In this document: positions 1 to 10,530 of the stretch, one piece after another
Position numbering within the stretch: the stretch's first letter is position 1
Layout: each line of letters begins with the position of its first letter
Origin: Siphonodentalium dalli
Lineage: Eukaryota > Mollusca > Scaphopoda > Gadilida > Siphonodentaliidae
Assembly (NCBI GenBank): GCA_032622095.1
Contig: CP136065.1
Coordinates: 114,309,195-114,373,194, forward strand
Reading direction: 5' to 3'
DNA length: 64,000 nt
Made by a program: the position numbers and the translations under genes
Notes under the pieces: generated by a model
Database searches by the model: none
What the model saw: the letters and a program-made list of their open reading frames with translations, nothing else
What the model was told of the DNA's origin: nothing

Positions 1-38
1 ACTCCAGTATACCCCCCTAACTTCGTTGCGGGGGGTAT
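1..38 (-). mobile_element. Family A Helitron2-like element, 5' tip (rest lies outside window)
   Basis: Read on the minus strand, this is the first 38 bases of a family A element: ATACCCCC, a short loop containing AACGAAGTT, then GGGGGGTATACTGGA. It matches the 5' stem-loops at 41468 and 61967. As in the other copies, the base just before the initial A is a T. The rest of the element would lie to the left of the window. Confidence 0.7.
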
Positions 39-464
39 AAATATCCTAAGGGAACTACTTGTCACTGAGTAATTAGTAAAGAACCTTTGATAAGCTAAGC
101 TGTAGATATAAACTACATCAGTTATAACAAAAAAATGTTTCAAATGTCCGCTCTCAGAATTATAATGTACATGTATGTACCTGTCAATATTCTAGTGGTG
201 CAATCCTCAAACCATGCTGACACCCATCGGTCTCAATCATTCTTTCATTCCTTCTATAATACTATTCATATTCTGCGCTTGGACTGGGCTACAAGTGCAT
301 GAACAACTGATCTGAAATATAAGAAAAGTTGATTTAATTTTTGGTTTAACATGAAACGGCATACATTTTTAAATACTTTTCTGTCAGAAAAGAATATCTA
401 TAACATCATTGGAATATTGAATAAAGAATGTGCATCATATAATATGATATGGTGTGAGATGTGC
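39..464. other. No recognisable feature
   Basis: AT-rich sequence without a coding frame or repeat structure that I can support. The short frame at 351-551 has no recognisable similarity. Confidence 0.6.
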
Positions 465-1211
465 TGCAATTGGTTTGGAATAAAAATTCATTTTGTCCAT
501 TTTGAGTTTTTGACCATCAGCCATGATTTTGGCCGAATAACCAAAAAATGACTCGATCTCATACATGACAAATTTCACAATGATCTGACAAAAGATGCGA
601 CCTGTAACCCTGGCCAAAGGATTTAGTCATGCAAAGAGTAAAATCCAAGATGGCTGCCAGCGGCCATGATTTTTGGCCGAACGACCCCACTAATGTAGCC
701 GAATGACCCCAAAATTACTCATTCCCCATCTCCATGTCAATATTAACATCCGCGACAAATTTCATGATGATCCAACCAAAGGTACGACCTGTAGGCTGTG
801 CCAGATAATTTAGTCATGCAAACAGTAAAATATAAGATGGCTGCCAGTGGCCATTTTTTTGGCCGAATGACCCCAAAGTTACTCGTTCGCATCTACATGT
901 CATTGTTAACATCCGTGACAAATTTCATGATAATCAGAAGAACAGTACGACCTGTAGCCCGTGCTAATGGATTGAATATTGAAATCCAAGATGGTCGCTG
1001 GCGGTCATGTTTTTTTTCTTCAGAATGACCCCAAAATGTACGGTTCTTGTCTAAATGTTGATATCAACAGCTATGTCAAATTTCATAATGATCCGACCAC
1101 AAGTAGCACCTGTAGCCTGTATTGTTGACGAATCACACACACACACATACGCACACACAGACGACAAAGCCATGGCAATAGCTCAAACTTTACAAAGTAA
1201 AGTTCAGCTAA
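465..1211 (-). mobile_element. Family B Helitron2-like element, reversed, about four core monomers
   Basis: Minus-strand copy of the family B array best seen at 58781-61045. The head (AGCTGAACTTTACTTTG, then AGCTATTGCCATGG) lies at about 1167-1211, followed by a (GT)n/(CA)n tract at about 1136-1166. Then come core monomers marked by the plus-strand phrase 'gacctgtag' near 599, 785, 949 and 1107, so a period of roughly 160-185 bp. No 3' hairpin is visible, so it is 3'-truncated. The short frames here are monomer shadows. Confidence 0.7.
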
Positions 1212-1372
1212 TAAAACAAATGGTTGGGTTAGTCTTAACTAACATATATGTGAGCCAGAGAGGCCCATTTCACATTTATTCTTCAGGGCGAAAACTATAC
1301 CTGTGTTTCTGGTAATAAACAGTCATTGAAAAATATGGGTGGCCTAGGTGGGAAGGTGGTGTTTTCATTTTT

Positions 1373-1677
1373 AGCTCAACTTTACTTTGTAAAGTTTTAG
1401 CTATTGCCATGGCTTGGTATCGTCGTCCGTGTGTGTGTGTTTGTGTGTGACTCGTCAACAATTTCCTCTAGCACGGGCTACAGGTCGTACCTTTGGTCAT
1501 TATAAAATTGGATCATTATAAAATTTGTCATAGCTGTTGGCATTGACATGTAGATGGGAACGAGTCATTTTGGGGTCATTCGGCAAAAAACATGGCCACC
1601 AGCAGCCATCTTGGATTTTACTCTTTGCATGACTAAATCCTTTTGCACGGGCTACAGGTCGTAACCCTTTTATGACT
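1373..1677 (+). mobile_element. Family B Helitron2-like element, forward, about two monomers
   Basis: Starts after a run of T with AGCTCAACTTTACTTTGTAA, an imperfect stem-loop. It continues with ATTGCCATGG, a (GT)n tract and two core monomers (CGGGCTACAGGTCGTA at about 1468 and 1646). It faces the reversed copy at 465-1211, with the two 5' ends about 160 bp apart. 3'-truncated. Confidence 0.7.
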
Positions 1678-1739
1678 GGAGCCATGCTGGTTCAGCATTA
1701 ATGATCCTGTGCCAGTACATTCTATTATATATAGAGCCT

Positions 1740-1857
1740 CGAATATATAAGAGAATGCACTGGCTTACAAGGTCAAGGTAAATATTGTTAAGCCAATGAA
1801 TTCTCTTAAATATAAGAGAATGCATTAATTCTCTTAAATATAAGAGAATGCATTGGA
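1740..1857. repeat. Cluster of short palindromes (ATTCTCTTA / TAAGAGAAT)
   Basis: Two perfect 22-bp palindromes at 1800-1821 and 1828-1849 (ATTCTCTTA, 4-base centre, TAAGAGAAT) lie almost in tandem, with a third half-site at about 1748. An outer inverted pair (CACTGGCTTA / TTAAGCCAATG) encloses the left part. Probably a small foldback-type MITE or its remnant. Confidence 0.55.
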
Positions 1858-3327
1858 ACAGGGTTTTCACAAAATTTCAAGAAGATGCAGTCATGAAAGG
1901 GTTAACCCGAAGAAATTCACCTTGATAGTTGAAGTTTTGGACATCTTACTTCTACAAAGATATTAAACTTAAAATATCATGACAAACCTATGTCTCATAT
2001 ACCGGTACTCGATAATTTCCTAACAGGTCACTGAACAGGTATGGGGGGGGGGGGGGGAGATAAAAGGACCTGAGTATCCAATTACCACCTAGTAGCTACA
2101 TATGAGAAAAAATAAACTTATGATTTTATTGCTTATTATTGCTTTATATAGTCATGAAATGGTGAGAAATTAACTGTATTGAGTTGATTGTGTTGGTGTT
2201 TGGATGGATGGGTGCTACCCAAGTATGAGCAGGCTCATTATAAAATTCCCAGTGGACAGTATTGAATCAACCTGAATATTCAAGGCAATTCAACAATAAG
2301 CGCTGTATTAAAAAATCTGCAGTTGCAATACAGCCTGCATTTGCATGTTGAATTTTTAAATCAGAAATATTATGTCCTATTTATAATATATGCGTCTGTA
2401 TCTGTGTTGGTTCGGTGTATAAGCCGTATTTTAAAGTTATATTGGGATAGCGGTACATATCCTCTGCTGGAAACAGGTGTCCCCAAATTATCTCTGGATT
2501 CTTCCCTGAGCTACATATGAGAATTTTTGGACTATATAAAGCAAAATAAGTGATAATCAGGACTTGGTATCTCCCCCAATCCCCAACTTAATAAATTTTT
2601 TTCGGATGAAGTATATAAAGCAAAATAAGCGATAGATGATGTTTTGGTCATATGCAGCTACTAGATGGGCGGCGGAGAAGATTCTCAGTCCTGGGTATCT
2701 CCCCAGAGTCCACCCCCTCACAGACTCAACCAAATTTTTCTCAGATATAGTTAATTTCTTGCCATATCATGTGATTGTGAGGGTAAAATAAGTGGAAAAA
2801 TATTATGTGGGTGGGAGATACCAATGTTGGTAGAGGAAAATTGTTCCACTTGTAGTCCACAATTTCCTAACAGGTACACAAGATATATACCCATCCCTGT
2901 TAAGCAGTTCTTATGATATTGGTTGGGGTAATGCATATTTTGGGAGGAGATATAACAAAACAAAAGACACCCATATGTAAGGCCAAGTGATAATCTGACA
3001 GATTTGATTTGCTCTTAAAGTGCCTTAAGCGGAATTAATTTATTTGCTCTTTTAAAAGTAAAATTCATCTATTTGAGCTTGAGCATAAATCAGATTATCT
3101 AGAAATAAAAAAAGAGTGAATTAGACTCTGAGAAAGGAATTACAAATAGGTGGACTAGTATATATTATTAAATACATGTATGATAGTCTCATGTCTTATT
3201 TACACTTAAGCGCAAATGATGTGCTCTTAATTGAGCTCAAATAAATGTTTTTTTACATAGAGCATAATTAAATGATTGGGTCTATGAACACCTTTCATGT
3301 ATGGTACATATTCCAGATACCGATAAT
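1858..3327. other. Degenerate repeats, no gene
   Basis: A 15-base G run at about 2043 opens a region where several short phrases recur: TATATAAAGCAAAATAAG near 2535 and 2612 (in inverse near 2128), CTACATATGAGAA near 2095 and 2510, and 'ggtatctcccc' near 2567 and 2695. These look like diverged tandem units of an old repeat. No coding frame is supported. From 2990 to 3260 there are scattered inverted phrases (TTTGCTCTTAA, GCACTTAAGTGCAAAT-like). Confidence 0.4.
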
Positions 3328-3846
3328 TTAAAGGTACGGTTGGCCTTGGCGGTGGGTATCCTGTGAAAATATTTCCACCCTTCGAAAACCGCCACAAAAA
3401 TAAAGAACATCAAAATGTAGACAGACTTTGTCCGTATACAAATAAGAAATATCGCATAAACAGTATGTTATTGTCAAATGTTTGACCATTGTTATGTAAA
3501 CAAAAGCATAAAAAGTAACTTTTTCTGGTGTTTGTTTATATTATGATGGTAAACATAAAGAGCGTTCTTTGTTGGTGAATTCCTGATATGGAACTAATAA
3601 AGAGCGTTTATGCCATTTGTGTGTGTGATTAGCCAGTTCAAGAGTTGCATTAATATTGTGCTGTCTTCTGTAACACAATCAGGCTCTTGCTTAGGTAAAA
3701 TATTGTAGGTCTTTATGATAACATGCTGTTTACGTGATGGTCATGGTATATATGAACGAAACTGTATGCGTTTTAATGTTTTTCTGTTTACGGTGATTAG
3801 AACAAATATCAATATTTTCGACAACTAAGGCCTCACGTGCCTTTAA
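3328..3846. mobile_element. TTAA-flanked non-autonomous DNA transposon
   Basis: TTAA at 3328-3331 is followed by AGGTACGGTTGGCCTTGG. The right end CTAAGGCCTCACGTGCCT is followed by TTAA at 3843-3846. The ends are imperfect inverted repeats (AGG-ACG-GGCCTT). The 511-bp interior is non-coding. A related left end occurs at 43785 (AGGCACGGATGGCCTTGG). TTAA target sites are typical of piggyBac-type transposition, but the TIRs do not start with the usual C run, so the superfamily is uncertain. Confidence 0.6.
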
Positions 3847-3910
3847 TAGCACTTTGAATGTGCAAATGATTTACGCTGTTTAAATAATTTGCACTTAAGT
3901 GCAAATGAAC

Positions 3911-4560
3911 AGGTAATGGTGAACCAACGATCGACCTTTATTAGACTAATCGCTATAGAATAGACCGATTGGTCATTCATCATATGCAGGCATTGGGGAT
4001 AAGTCGAGTCACTCTGAACTGTTCTATAGTGGTAATTATATTACATCCAATACTTAAAAAGAGATAATTCTAATTTCTGTTGAAAGACACAGAATAATTA
4101 TTTACTGAATATATTCAATATAAAGATAGACTGATCAGTTTTATACAGATCAACCAGTGGTTCACCGAGACCTGCAGATGATTGTTGAGCTTCGGTACAT
4201 TCAATGCGATTATTAATAAACATGCAGGTCTGGGTGAACCACCAATAGATCTTTATTTATACTAATCGATCTAATATAGACTGGTCTTACACCACCTAGA
4301 TGCATCTGAGATAAGGGGAGTCACACACACACTAAACTGTTCCATGATATCGTTCAATTTGGTAACTACTTAAAAACATTTGGATTTCTTTTGAGAGAAT
4401 GAGAATATAAATAAACGTTTAAATATCTTCAAACAAACACCATTTAAATATTCAATAATTGGAGTGAGCACCTCTCGGCTACTGACAGTGACTGACTCGG
4501 CATGTCAGTGTCAGCCATGTTTTATTGGATTTCGATCAATTGGTGTTCACCCAGACCTGA
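3911..4560. repeat. Duplicated 130-bp segment with inverted GGTGAACCA motifs
   Basis: Segments 3915-4045 and 4228-4355 are diverged direct copies: GGTGAACCA, 'gatc..cctttatt.agactaatcg', '..ggggataag..gagtcac', 'aactgttc'. Between them, GTGGTTCACCGAGACCTGCA at about 4155 is the inverse of TGCAGGTCTGGGTGAACCAC at about 4226. A further inverse copy (GGTGTTCACCCAGACCTG) lies near 4542. Probably remnants of one foldback element. No gene. Confidence 0.45.
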
Positions 4561-4871
4561 TATTTAAATGTGAATTTGGGCTCCCTTTCCCATACAATTT
4601 AGTAAGACACAAACTTACGCAACCTTCCAAGTCTGCATGGGGTTGACATCAGCCGATATACTGCAACGTATTCATCGATCAGTTCATGCCCATAATGGAA
4701 ACTTGTTTGTGACTCGTCTTCCATTCCAGATCATTCCAAGTTCAACCTGCTGGTTGCTGTCAACTGTCTAGGATTACTTGAGTACCGGTACGATTAAACG
4801 GACACTGACCGTGGAATGTCGCATTTCCATATCACATAAGCGTTGCTAGTATAATTTCTGCAATATATGCT

Positions 4872-4895
4872 ATCTGTATCTGTATCTGTATCTGT
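4872..4895 (-). repeat. (ACAGAT)4 tail of LINE
   Basis: Four perfect ATCTGT units on the plus strand, read as (ACAGAT)n on the LINE's own strand. They sit 34 bases beyond the end of its reverse-transcriptase ORF. Short tandem-repeat 3' termini instead of poly(A) are known for CR1/L2-type LINEs, so this is probably the 3' end of the element. Confidence 0.65.
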
Positions 4896-4928
4896 ATGTG
4901 GTTTCAGTGCAGGATCCTGTCTGATGTA

Positions 4929-6740
4929 TTAGCACACGGGATGAGAATATGACGTGGTGTTAGATGTTGTTTCGTCCTCTGATGGAAGTAGAGAGCGCAT
5001 AGAATCCTCTTCAAGATGGTTCCAGTCAAGAATAGTCCGTGGAAAGTAGGAATTTCGGAATTCTGCACGATCAGCCTTAATAATTTCGTATGGTTTAGAG
5101 TTTATACACTCTAGGCTTTGCACAAAGTTATTTGCAGTGAAGCCGTCGAATTTTTTGGCCTTGATTTTTCTCCCACTTTGATGTTTAGGTCTCAAGAGTC
5201 CTTTGGTGTTGATAGCTGGGACCAGTCCATCCACTATCTTGCCAAACAATTGCACTCTTTGGTCTGTCCTCCTGCCTTCCAGGGTCTGCAGCATGAGATG
5301 TTTCCGCATGTTTGTTACAGCTCCTTCTTCTCTAGATGTATAATCACCGGTGATAAACCTTACTGACCTCCTCTGTATCCTCTCCAAATTTTCAATGTCT
5401 CTCCGCAGATGAGGGTCCCATACGACTGCTGCATACTCTAGTTTGGTGCGCACTAGTGTCTCATACGCGATTTGTTTGCTCTTTCCTGGTGCTCTTCTCA
5501 GGTTCCGGCGAATAAATCCTAGAGTGCTATTTGCCTTGCTTACTGTTTTCCCGATGTGAGGTGACCAATGCATGTCGTTGGATAATGTGACGCCAAGATA
5601 TGGGCTTTCTGTTACCTGTTGGAGTAGGTGATTGTCCAATTTGTATCTAAATGATGATGTTGGCGTGATGGACAAAATATAACATTTCTTGGCATTGAAT
5701 CGCATGCCCCATCGGTGTGCCCAGTTTTCAAGGTGTTCTAGGTCACGTTGCAAGGTGATGTGGTCGTTTTGGTTGTTGATCGATCTGTAGAGCAGACAGT
5801 CATCGGCGAATAGTCTTACCTGTGATGAGACGCTATCTGGGAGGTCATTGATATGGCATAGGAAGAGAAGAGGACCAAGTATATTTCCTTGGGGTACTCC
5901 TGAGTCGACCGTCACGTATTGGGATGATTCACCTTCGATGGTCACTCGCATTTGGCGCTTTGTGAGGAAGGTTTCGAGCCAGGCAAGGAGGTTTCCATCA
6001 ATACCATAACTTCGCATTTTTGCAAGCAGTTTCTTGTGTGGCACTGTGTCAAACGCTTTGGAGAAGTCGAGGATTGCAACGTCGGTTTGGATTTTGTTTT
6101 CTAAGTTAGTGAAGAAATCGGTGGTTGTGGTAAGCAGTTGGGTGACGCAAGAGTGGCCTTTCCTGAATCCATGATTTAGTTTGGATAGGATGTCATGGTC
6201 TTCCAGATGGTTTATGATGTGGCGGCATATTATGTGTTCTAATATCTTGCAACACACAGATGTAAGCGAGACCGGTCTGTAATGTTCGGCTTGGTGTACG
6301 TCCCCTTTCTTGTATATTGGTGCGATGTTTGCACTGAGCCAGTCGTCTGGTAGAATCCCTGTTGCAATGGATTTCTGGAATATGGTGGTAAGTCCTGGTG
6401 CAATTTCGTGTGCACATGTTTTCAGCACGATGTTTGGGATACCATCAGGTCCGGGAGCTTTCCCTCGCTTTACGTCCTTCAGCAGTTTGGTTACACCGTC
6501 TACTACTATGTCCAGTTGTTCTATGCTTTCGGTGTCCTTGTTCAGTGGTGGTATACTCTCATCAGGGTTTTCTCTGGTGAATACTGATTTGAACTGATGT
6601 ACCAGAATGTCGGCCTTTCCCACACTGTCATCCACTAACTTCCCCTTGTTCTTTAAGGGTGCAGTACCGATGTTGCCCTTGTTTTTAGTCTTCATGTAAG
6701 ACCATGCAGAATGGTTTGGTGCTTTTCTTCTCCATTCCAT
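4929..6740 (-). CDS. LINE reverse transcriptase, uninterrupted 603-aa frame
   Basis: Encodes the RT that copies LINE RNA into DNA at the target site. Visible landmarks: APGPDGIP at residues 95-102 (RT-0/1), YRPVSL at 154-159, GFRKGH at 191-196, DFSKAFD at 225-231 (motif A, catalytic Asp), GVPQGNILGP at 281-290 (motif B), FADD at 311-314 (motif C; F replaces the usual Y, as in many CR1/L2 elements), and YLGV-like 'PYLGVTLS' further on. The C-terminal region has 'FPRTILDWNHLEED', common at the end of CR1/L2-like ORF2. The first Met is arbitrary: the true ORF2 begins upstream in another frame. RT landmarks are complete, but the protein is detached from its endonuclease by frameshifts. Confidence 0.85.
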   Translation of the reverse strand: MEWRRKAPNHSAWSYMKTKNKGNIGTAPLKNKGKLVDDSVGKADILVHQFKSVFTRENPDESIPPLNKDTESIEQLDIVVDGVTKLLKDVKRGKAPGPDGIPNIVLKTCAHEIAPGLTTIFQKSIATGILPDDWLSANIAPIYKKGDVHQAEHYRPVSLTSVCCKILEHIICRHIINHLEDHDILSKLNHGFRKGHSCVTQLLTTTTDFFTNLENKIQTDVAILDFSKAFDTVPHKKLLAKMRSYGIDGNLLAWLETFLTKRQMRVTIEGESSQYVTVDSGVPQGNILGPLLFLCHINDLPDSVSSQVRLFADDCLLYRSINNQNDHITLQRDLEHLENWAHRWGMRFNAKKCYILSITPTSSFRYKLDNHLLQQVTESPYLGVTLSNDMHWSPHIGKTVSKANSTLGFIRRNLRRAPGKSKQIAYETLVRTKLEYAAVVWDPHLRRDIENLERIQRRSVRFITGDYTSREEGAVTNMRKHLMLQTLEGRRTDQRVQLFGKIVDGLVPAINTKGLLRPKHQSGRKIKAKKFDGFTANNFVQSLECINSKPYEIIKADRAEFRNSYFPRTILDWNHLEEDSMRSLLPSEDETTSNTTSYSHPVC

Positions 6741-7650
6741 TGATCATGATCTTGTTCAAGTGATCCCAGTCTGCCTGCCGAAAAGCTCTCCTAGCTGTTT
6801 TTTGGAATTTTCTGTATTTCTCCCACTTGTTCTTATCTTTGGATTTCTTCGCTTTCTTGTATAGGCGGCACTTTTTCTTTAGTATGTTCTTCAGTTTCTT
6901 GTTCATCCACGGGACTTGGTTTTGTTGTCTTATTGGTATGCTGGGGACATTTTCATGGATGGATTTCATGATGCCGATTTTAAAGTCCTCCCATAGGCTG
7001 TTTGTATCTACTTCAGGGTTTTCTGCTAGGGTATTTATTTCCTTGCTCAAGTTTGTTATGTCTTCAGCTATCGTGGACCACTTTTGTTTTTTTGGTATAC
7101 GGTTTAGTTGTGCAATCCGTTACTACGATGTCATGGTCTGATATACCTGGTGTTGTGCTTGTTGCCTTGATCAAATCTGGGTTGTTTGTCAGTACGAGGT
7201 CAATGACATTTTCTTCTCTGGTTGGATTTCTCTGTACCTGCTTCAGTCCATGTTCAATACATATAACAATCAGTGTTCTCTGGACATCTGCGTCAGCTGC
7301 TCCTGATTTCACTACCACGTTGTCCCAATTTATGTCCGGGCAGTTGAAGTCGCCTGGGATAATGATGTCCTTGTGATGTTTTTCGTTGAGAGTGCGCAGC
7401 GATTTATTGAGTTCCGTCAGGTGTTTTACGTCTCGGTGTGGCATGTAAAAGGCTGCAAGATAGAGGTCTTTCTTGGCTGTGGTTTTTATCTTTGCCCACT
7501 CAACTTCACAGTCTGTAACAAGGTCTGAAAGTTCAACTGTTGGTATTGAATCCTGTGTACAGCTAGATGAAGACGCCTCCCCCTTTGGTGCTTCTGTCGT
7601 TTCTGAGCACATTAAGATTTGGTGGGAAAATCTCTGAGGATTTAATAGCG
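6685..7650 (-). pseudogene. LINE endonuclease and linker, broken by frameshifts
   Basis: Three frames carry successive pieces of the N-terminal part of ORF2. At about 7575-7650, 'FPPNLNVLRNDR' and 'GGGVFI' precede a stop. At 7064-7612, there is 'YLAAFYMPHRD', then IIPGDFNCPDINWD (APE endonuclease active-site motif with D and N), VIDLVLTN and GISDHDIV (SDH motif with the catalytic His). At 6685-7050 lies a basic linker with VPWMNKKLK and lysine-rich helices. The frame breaks fall near 7575, 7055-7064 and 6690-6740. The first third of the endonuclease, with its catalytic Glu, is missing. Confidence 0.8.
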
Positions 7651-8610
7651 TCTTTGTGGTGCGAATTTCTCACAACAAACGTCGTTAACTTGGGAAGTAA
7701 CAATGCGGAAGTTACAATTTATGGGCTTTCCCAACCCGGAGGTAAACAAATCAGACAGTGCTTAAAGTCACGCAGTCGGAGGACATCGCGTGGCGAGGGG
7801 ACTGAACTCTGTTTTGCAACTTGCGATCGACGTACCACCGGTCATCTGAGTACTATCCCTTTAAGTCCAATTATTTGGAATTAAGTGCAAATATTTTGAC
7901 TTAAATCCAAATAATGATTTGATTTGTACTTAAGTGTCATTCATTTGCACTTCATCTGGTTTAAAACGATAGTCCCCTTCTTTGTAATGGAATATTCCTG
8001 CAAGTCTTGATTGACAGTCAAACTCCATACAATTGCGTCCCTTTGGCCATATGGCTTGTTTTCTGTATCATTGAAAATGGTTCGAAACCGAATTGGCATA
8101 TTAATATACGCTAACTGCATGCATGAATGAAGTAAAATTAATTCACAATTTGATTCAATTGGCATGTAGGCTACACGCAGTTTCGTTTATTGTGTTTACT
8201 AAGTGTTTTGTTTCTTAATTTGATCGGTTGTCGAACTCAAGGTTATAAGGGTGTACTCGAAAGTCGAATTATGCCAAAAACAATAGATTAGAGTGACTCC
8301 CCTTCTATTGCTATTGTAATGACGGCGTGTGGACTTCGGAGCGACAAAGCCTCACAGACAATCTGGACGTGTCTTGTCAATCTTTTTTACTAAGACTTCT
8401 TTGGATCAATTAGCTTGGTCAGAAGGAACGTGCAAAATAATTTACATACTATATTTCTCAGTGTTAAAGGGACACTTTGATTATTGCGACATAACCAAGA
8501 TGCGGGCCCCGTTGGTTCAGAGTGCCCGGATGAAGATAATTAATCGAGTGTGCTTCTCACCGTACGAGCTAACTGCATGGCCTCCTATTAGCCTGATACC
8601 GGAGTACGCT
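7651..8610. other. No gene; AAGTGCAAAT/ATTTGGACTTAA palindrome cluster
   Basis: 7855-7965 holds several half-sites of the type TTTAAGTCCAA / TTGGAATTAAGTGCAAAT / TTTGACTTAAATCCAAAT. They resemble the tandem unit inside the small MITE at 11762-11873, so this is probably a diverged relative. The remainder shows nothing I recognise. Confidence 0.4.
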
Positions 8611-8616
8611 ATGTAT

Positions 8617-8690
8617 GTCTCTTTGGAAAGCAGACGAAATTCCTAAACAATGTACATCTGTTAGGAATTTCGTCGGCTTTTCAAAGAGAC
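8617..8690. repeat. 30-bp-arm hairpin
   Basis: Arms 8617-8646 and 8661-8690 are complementary over 30 bases with two mismatches (GTCTCTTTGGAAAGC.. / ..GCTTTTCAAAGAGAC), around a 14-base loop. Outside, TAGCCTG (8589) and CAGGCTA (8690) also pair if a 22-base insert in the left arm is ignored. Either a pre-miRNA-like hairpin or a MITE remnant. Nothing shows transcription. Confidence 0.6.
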
Positions 8691-9649
8691 AGGCTATTTG
8701 GCCATGCGTTTGTCACAACAGACCTGTTTCTTGCGTGCATGCATAATTCGTGTTTTATTGATAGTAATGGTGAAAAGAGTAACGGCTTGTATTAATCGAA
8801 TAATATAAATGAAGTTAGTTTGCGGTATCATAATCAGGATGGACTTTATTTCACCTAGCTACGGACTGTTCATTCTTGAAAGTGCAGCCTATACTCGTAT
8901 AGTAAAACTCGGAATTATGCTTTCAAGATTCATATCAAGGCGACGCCCAGTCGCGGGATGTTGGTCAGTTTCTGTGCCGAGGCCAGGGGCGTTCACTAGC
9001 GATGGCGGGGTTGTTGACGGGGTGTCACGCGTGCAAATATATACATGTAGTGACATTAGCACTAACCTTTACCAATAAAAATAAATTGAGTTCGTGTGTC
9101 TGTCCGGAAAAAGGCGACAAAACGACTTAACCCCTCTGAAAATGTGTACATAGGGTCATATCATGCACGTAACCCGCTAATAATGTTTATGACTTTGGCT
9201 ATATATAGGCGATCAAACGGAGGGGCAGATCGGCAGATTAAAAAAAAATCGAATTTTTTTTGAATTTGGGAATAGATTTTTACAACTTGTTTTGCTTCAT
9301 CCTATTTTATGGATGTTAGTGTTGAAGACTATTATAATATTTAAGGAAGGGGCAGTCCTGTCAACAAATTTGGTATTTTGAAGCCATTTTCACCAGGCTT
9401 GGTGTTATTTCTTTAAAATGGGGAATTTGACCCTAAAAATAATACAAAAAAAAAAAATTCCCGGACCCCTGTGTCTTATATATATGTACTTTTAGTATTA
9501 TGACCAATGTGTGCCAGGGGCCAGTGGTAGTACTATTCATGTGTGTTTCCGAATACGTTGTTCGAATAAATAGGATTATCATTATTTGTGGCTGAGACAT
9601 GAGAAGCTGCATAATTTGATAAATAAAACGCTATTTCAGAATGCATTTT
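8691..9649. other. No recognisable feature
   Basis: Non-coding, AT-rich, with A and T runs. No repeat family from elsewhere in the window is evident. Confidence 0.5.
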
Positions 9650-9915
9650 AGCTCAAGCTGCTGAACATGAAAATTCAAGTTGAGATATTGCCAATTTTCC
9701 ATGGGTTGGTATCCATCGCCAGTGGTTTCCGAACATAAGTACGTCCGTCGACAATTTCCATTGGCATATATAGGCTACAGGTTGTAACTTTGGTCGGATC
9801 ATTATGAAATTAGGCATGATTGTTGGAATTGGTAACATATAGATTGGGAACGAGTCATTTTGTGGGCCAGTCGGCAAAAACATGCATCATATATCTCAAA
9901 TTTCAATCTATATAG
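9650..9915 (+). mobile_element. Family B Helitron2-like fragment
   Basis: Diverged family B 5' part: AGCTCAAG after TTTT, ATTGCCA, CCATGGGTTGGTATCC, ACGTCCGTCGACAATTTCC, then one core monomer (GGCTACAGGTTGTA; TGGGAACGAGTCATTTTG; 'gtcggcaaaaacat'). The 3' side is lost. Confidence 0.6.
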
Positions 9916-9934
9916 TATACGGGCTAGATTCCGC

Positions 9935-10100
9935 CATGCACCGAAAGCGTCAAAATGTGCGATATTAGCGCATGTTTCGGTGCGCCGAAAGCGACAAAAA
10001 GTGCGCCGTAACGACGCACATTTTGTCGCTTTCGGCGCGTTACTAATGGCACACGTTTTGTCGCATTCGGCGCGCACCGAAAGCGCCATTAGGAAGTGGC
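9935..10100. repeat. GC-rich inverted repeat cluster with 28-bp hairpin
   Basis: The hairpin arms at 9982-10009 and 10011-10038 (GCGCCGAAAGCGACAAAA.. / ..TTTTGTCGCTTTCGGCGC) match with two mismatches around a single base. The phrase CGAAAGCG(A/T)CAAAA recurs in both orientations around it (near 9949, 10052 and 10078), making a nested palindrome. CpG content is high against an AT-rich background. Function unknown; probably a compact foldback element. Confidence 0.65.
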
Positions 10101-10295
10101 CATAATAGTATTCCATACAATTGATATTCTAATGCAATTATTATGCTGATCGCCTCACCATTCTTTGTGTCTGGCGAATTACAATTCATGCTAATGGCAG
10201 ACATTTGTATATGGCGCTATCACAACGATCATGACATTTGGAACTTATTCCCTTCCCTATATATATATTCCTTATTTTCAAAAATGTCGCTTTCG

Positions 10296-10530
10296 GCTGA
10301 CTTGACGGCATGGGTGTGTGGCCCGCCCCAAATAACACATAGAAACACCCCGACCTCCACCATCACCCCCCCGGGTGGTACCACCCCGATGGGTGAAAAT
10401 TGGGTATGGACCATTTTCGAGAATGGTAAGGATTTCGACCGATTTGACGGAATGTGTGGGTGGCCCGCCCTAAATACCACCTAAAAACACTCCGAGCCAC
10501 CACGTATCACCCCCGGGTGGTAGGCATACC
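10296..10530. repeat. Two-copy tandem duplication, period about 142 bp
   Basis: Unit 1 (from about 10296) and unit 2 (from about 10438) share TTGACGG.ATG, GGCCCGCCC.AAATA.CAC, 'aaacac.ccga', and CACCCCCGGGTGGTA. C/G-rich compared with its surroundings. No coding frame is supported. Confidence 0.6.

Larger units (their letters stand above)
4872..7650 (-). mobile_element. 5'-truncated LINE of CR1/L2/Jockey-like type
   Basis: A non-LTR retrotransposon about 2.8 kb long. On the minus strand it reads: part of an APE-type endonuclease, linker, reverse transcriptase, C-terminal domain, short 3' UTR and an (ACAGAT)4 tail. It lacks ORF1 and the N-terminal part of the endonuclease, so it is 5'-truncated, the usual fate of LINE insertions. 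At least three frame changes separate the pieces (near 7575, 7060 and 6720), so it is not active. Its higher GC and open RT frame suggest it is younger than the surrounding debris. I did not find a clear target-site duplication. Confidence 0.85.

Noticed and set aside
5118-7376. Several plus-strand frames of 60-124 aa across the LINE
   Set aside because: Antisense shadows of the reverse transcriptase and endonuclease frames.
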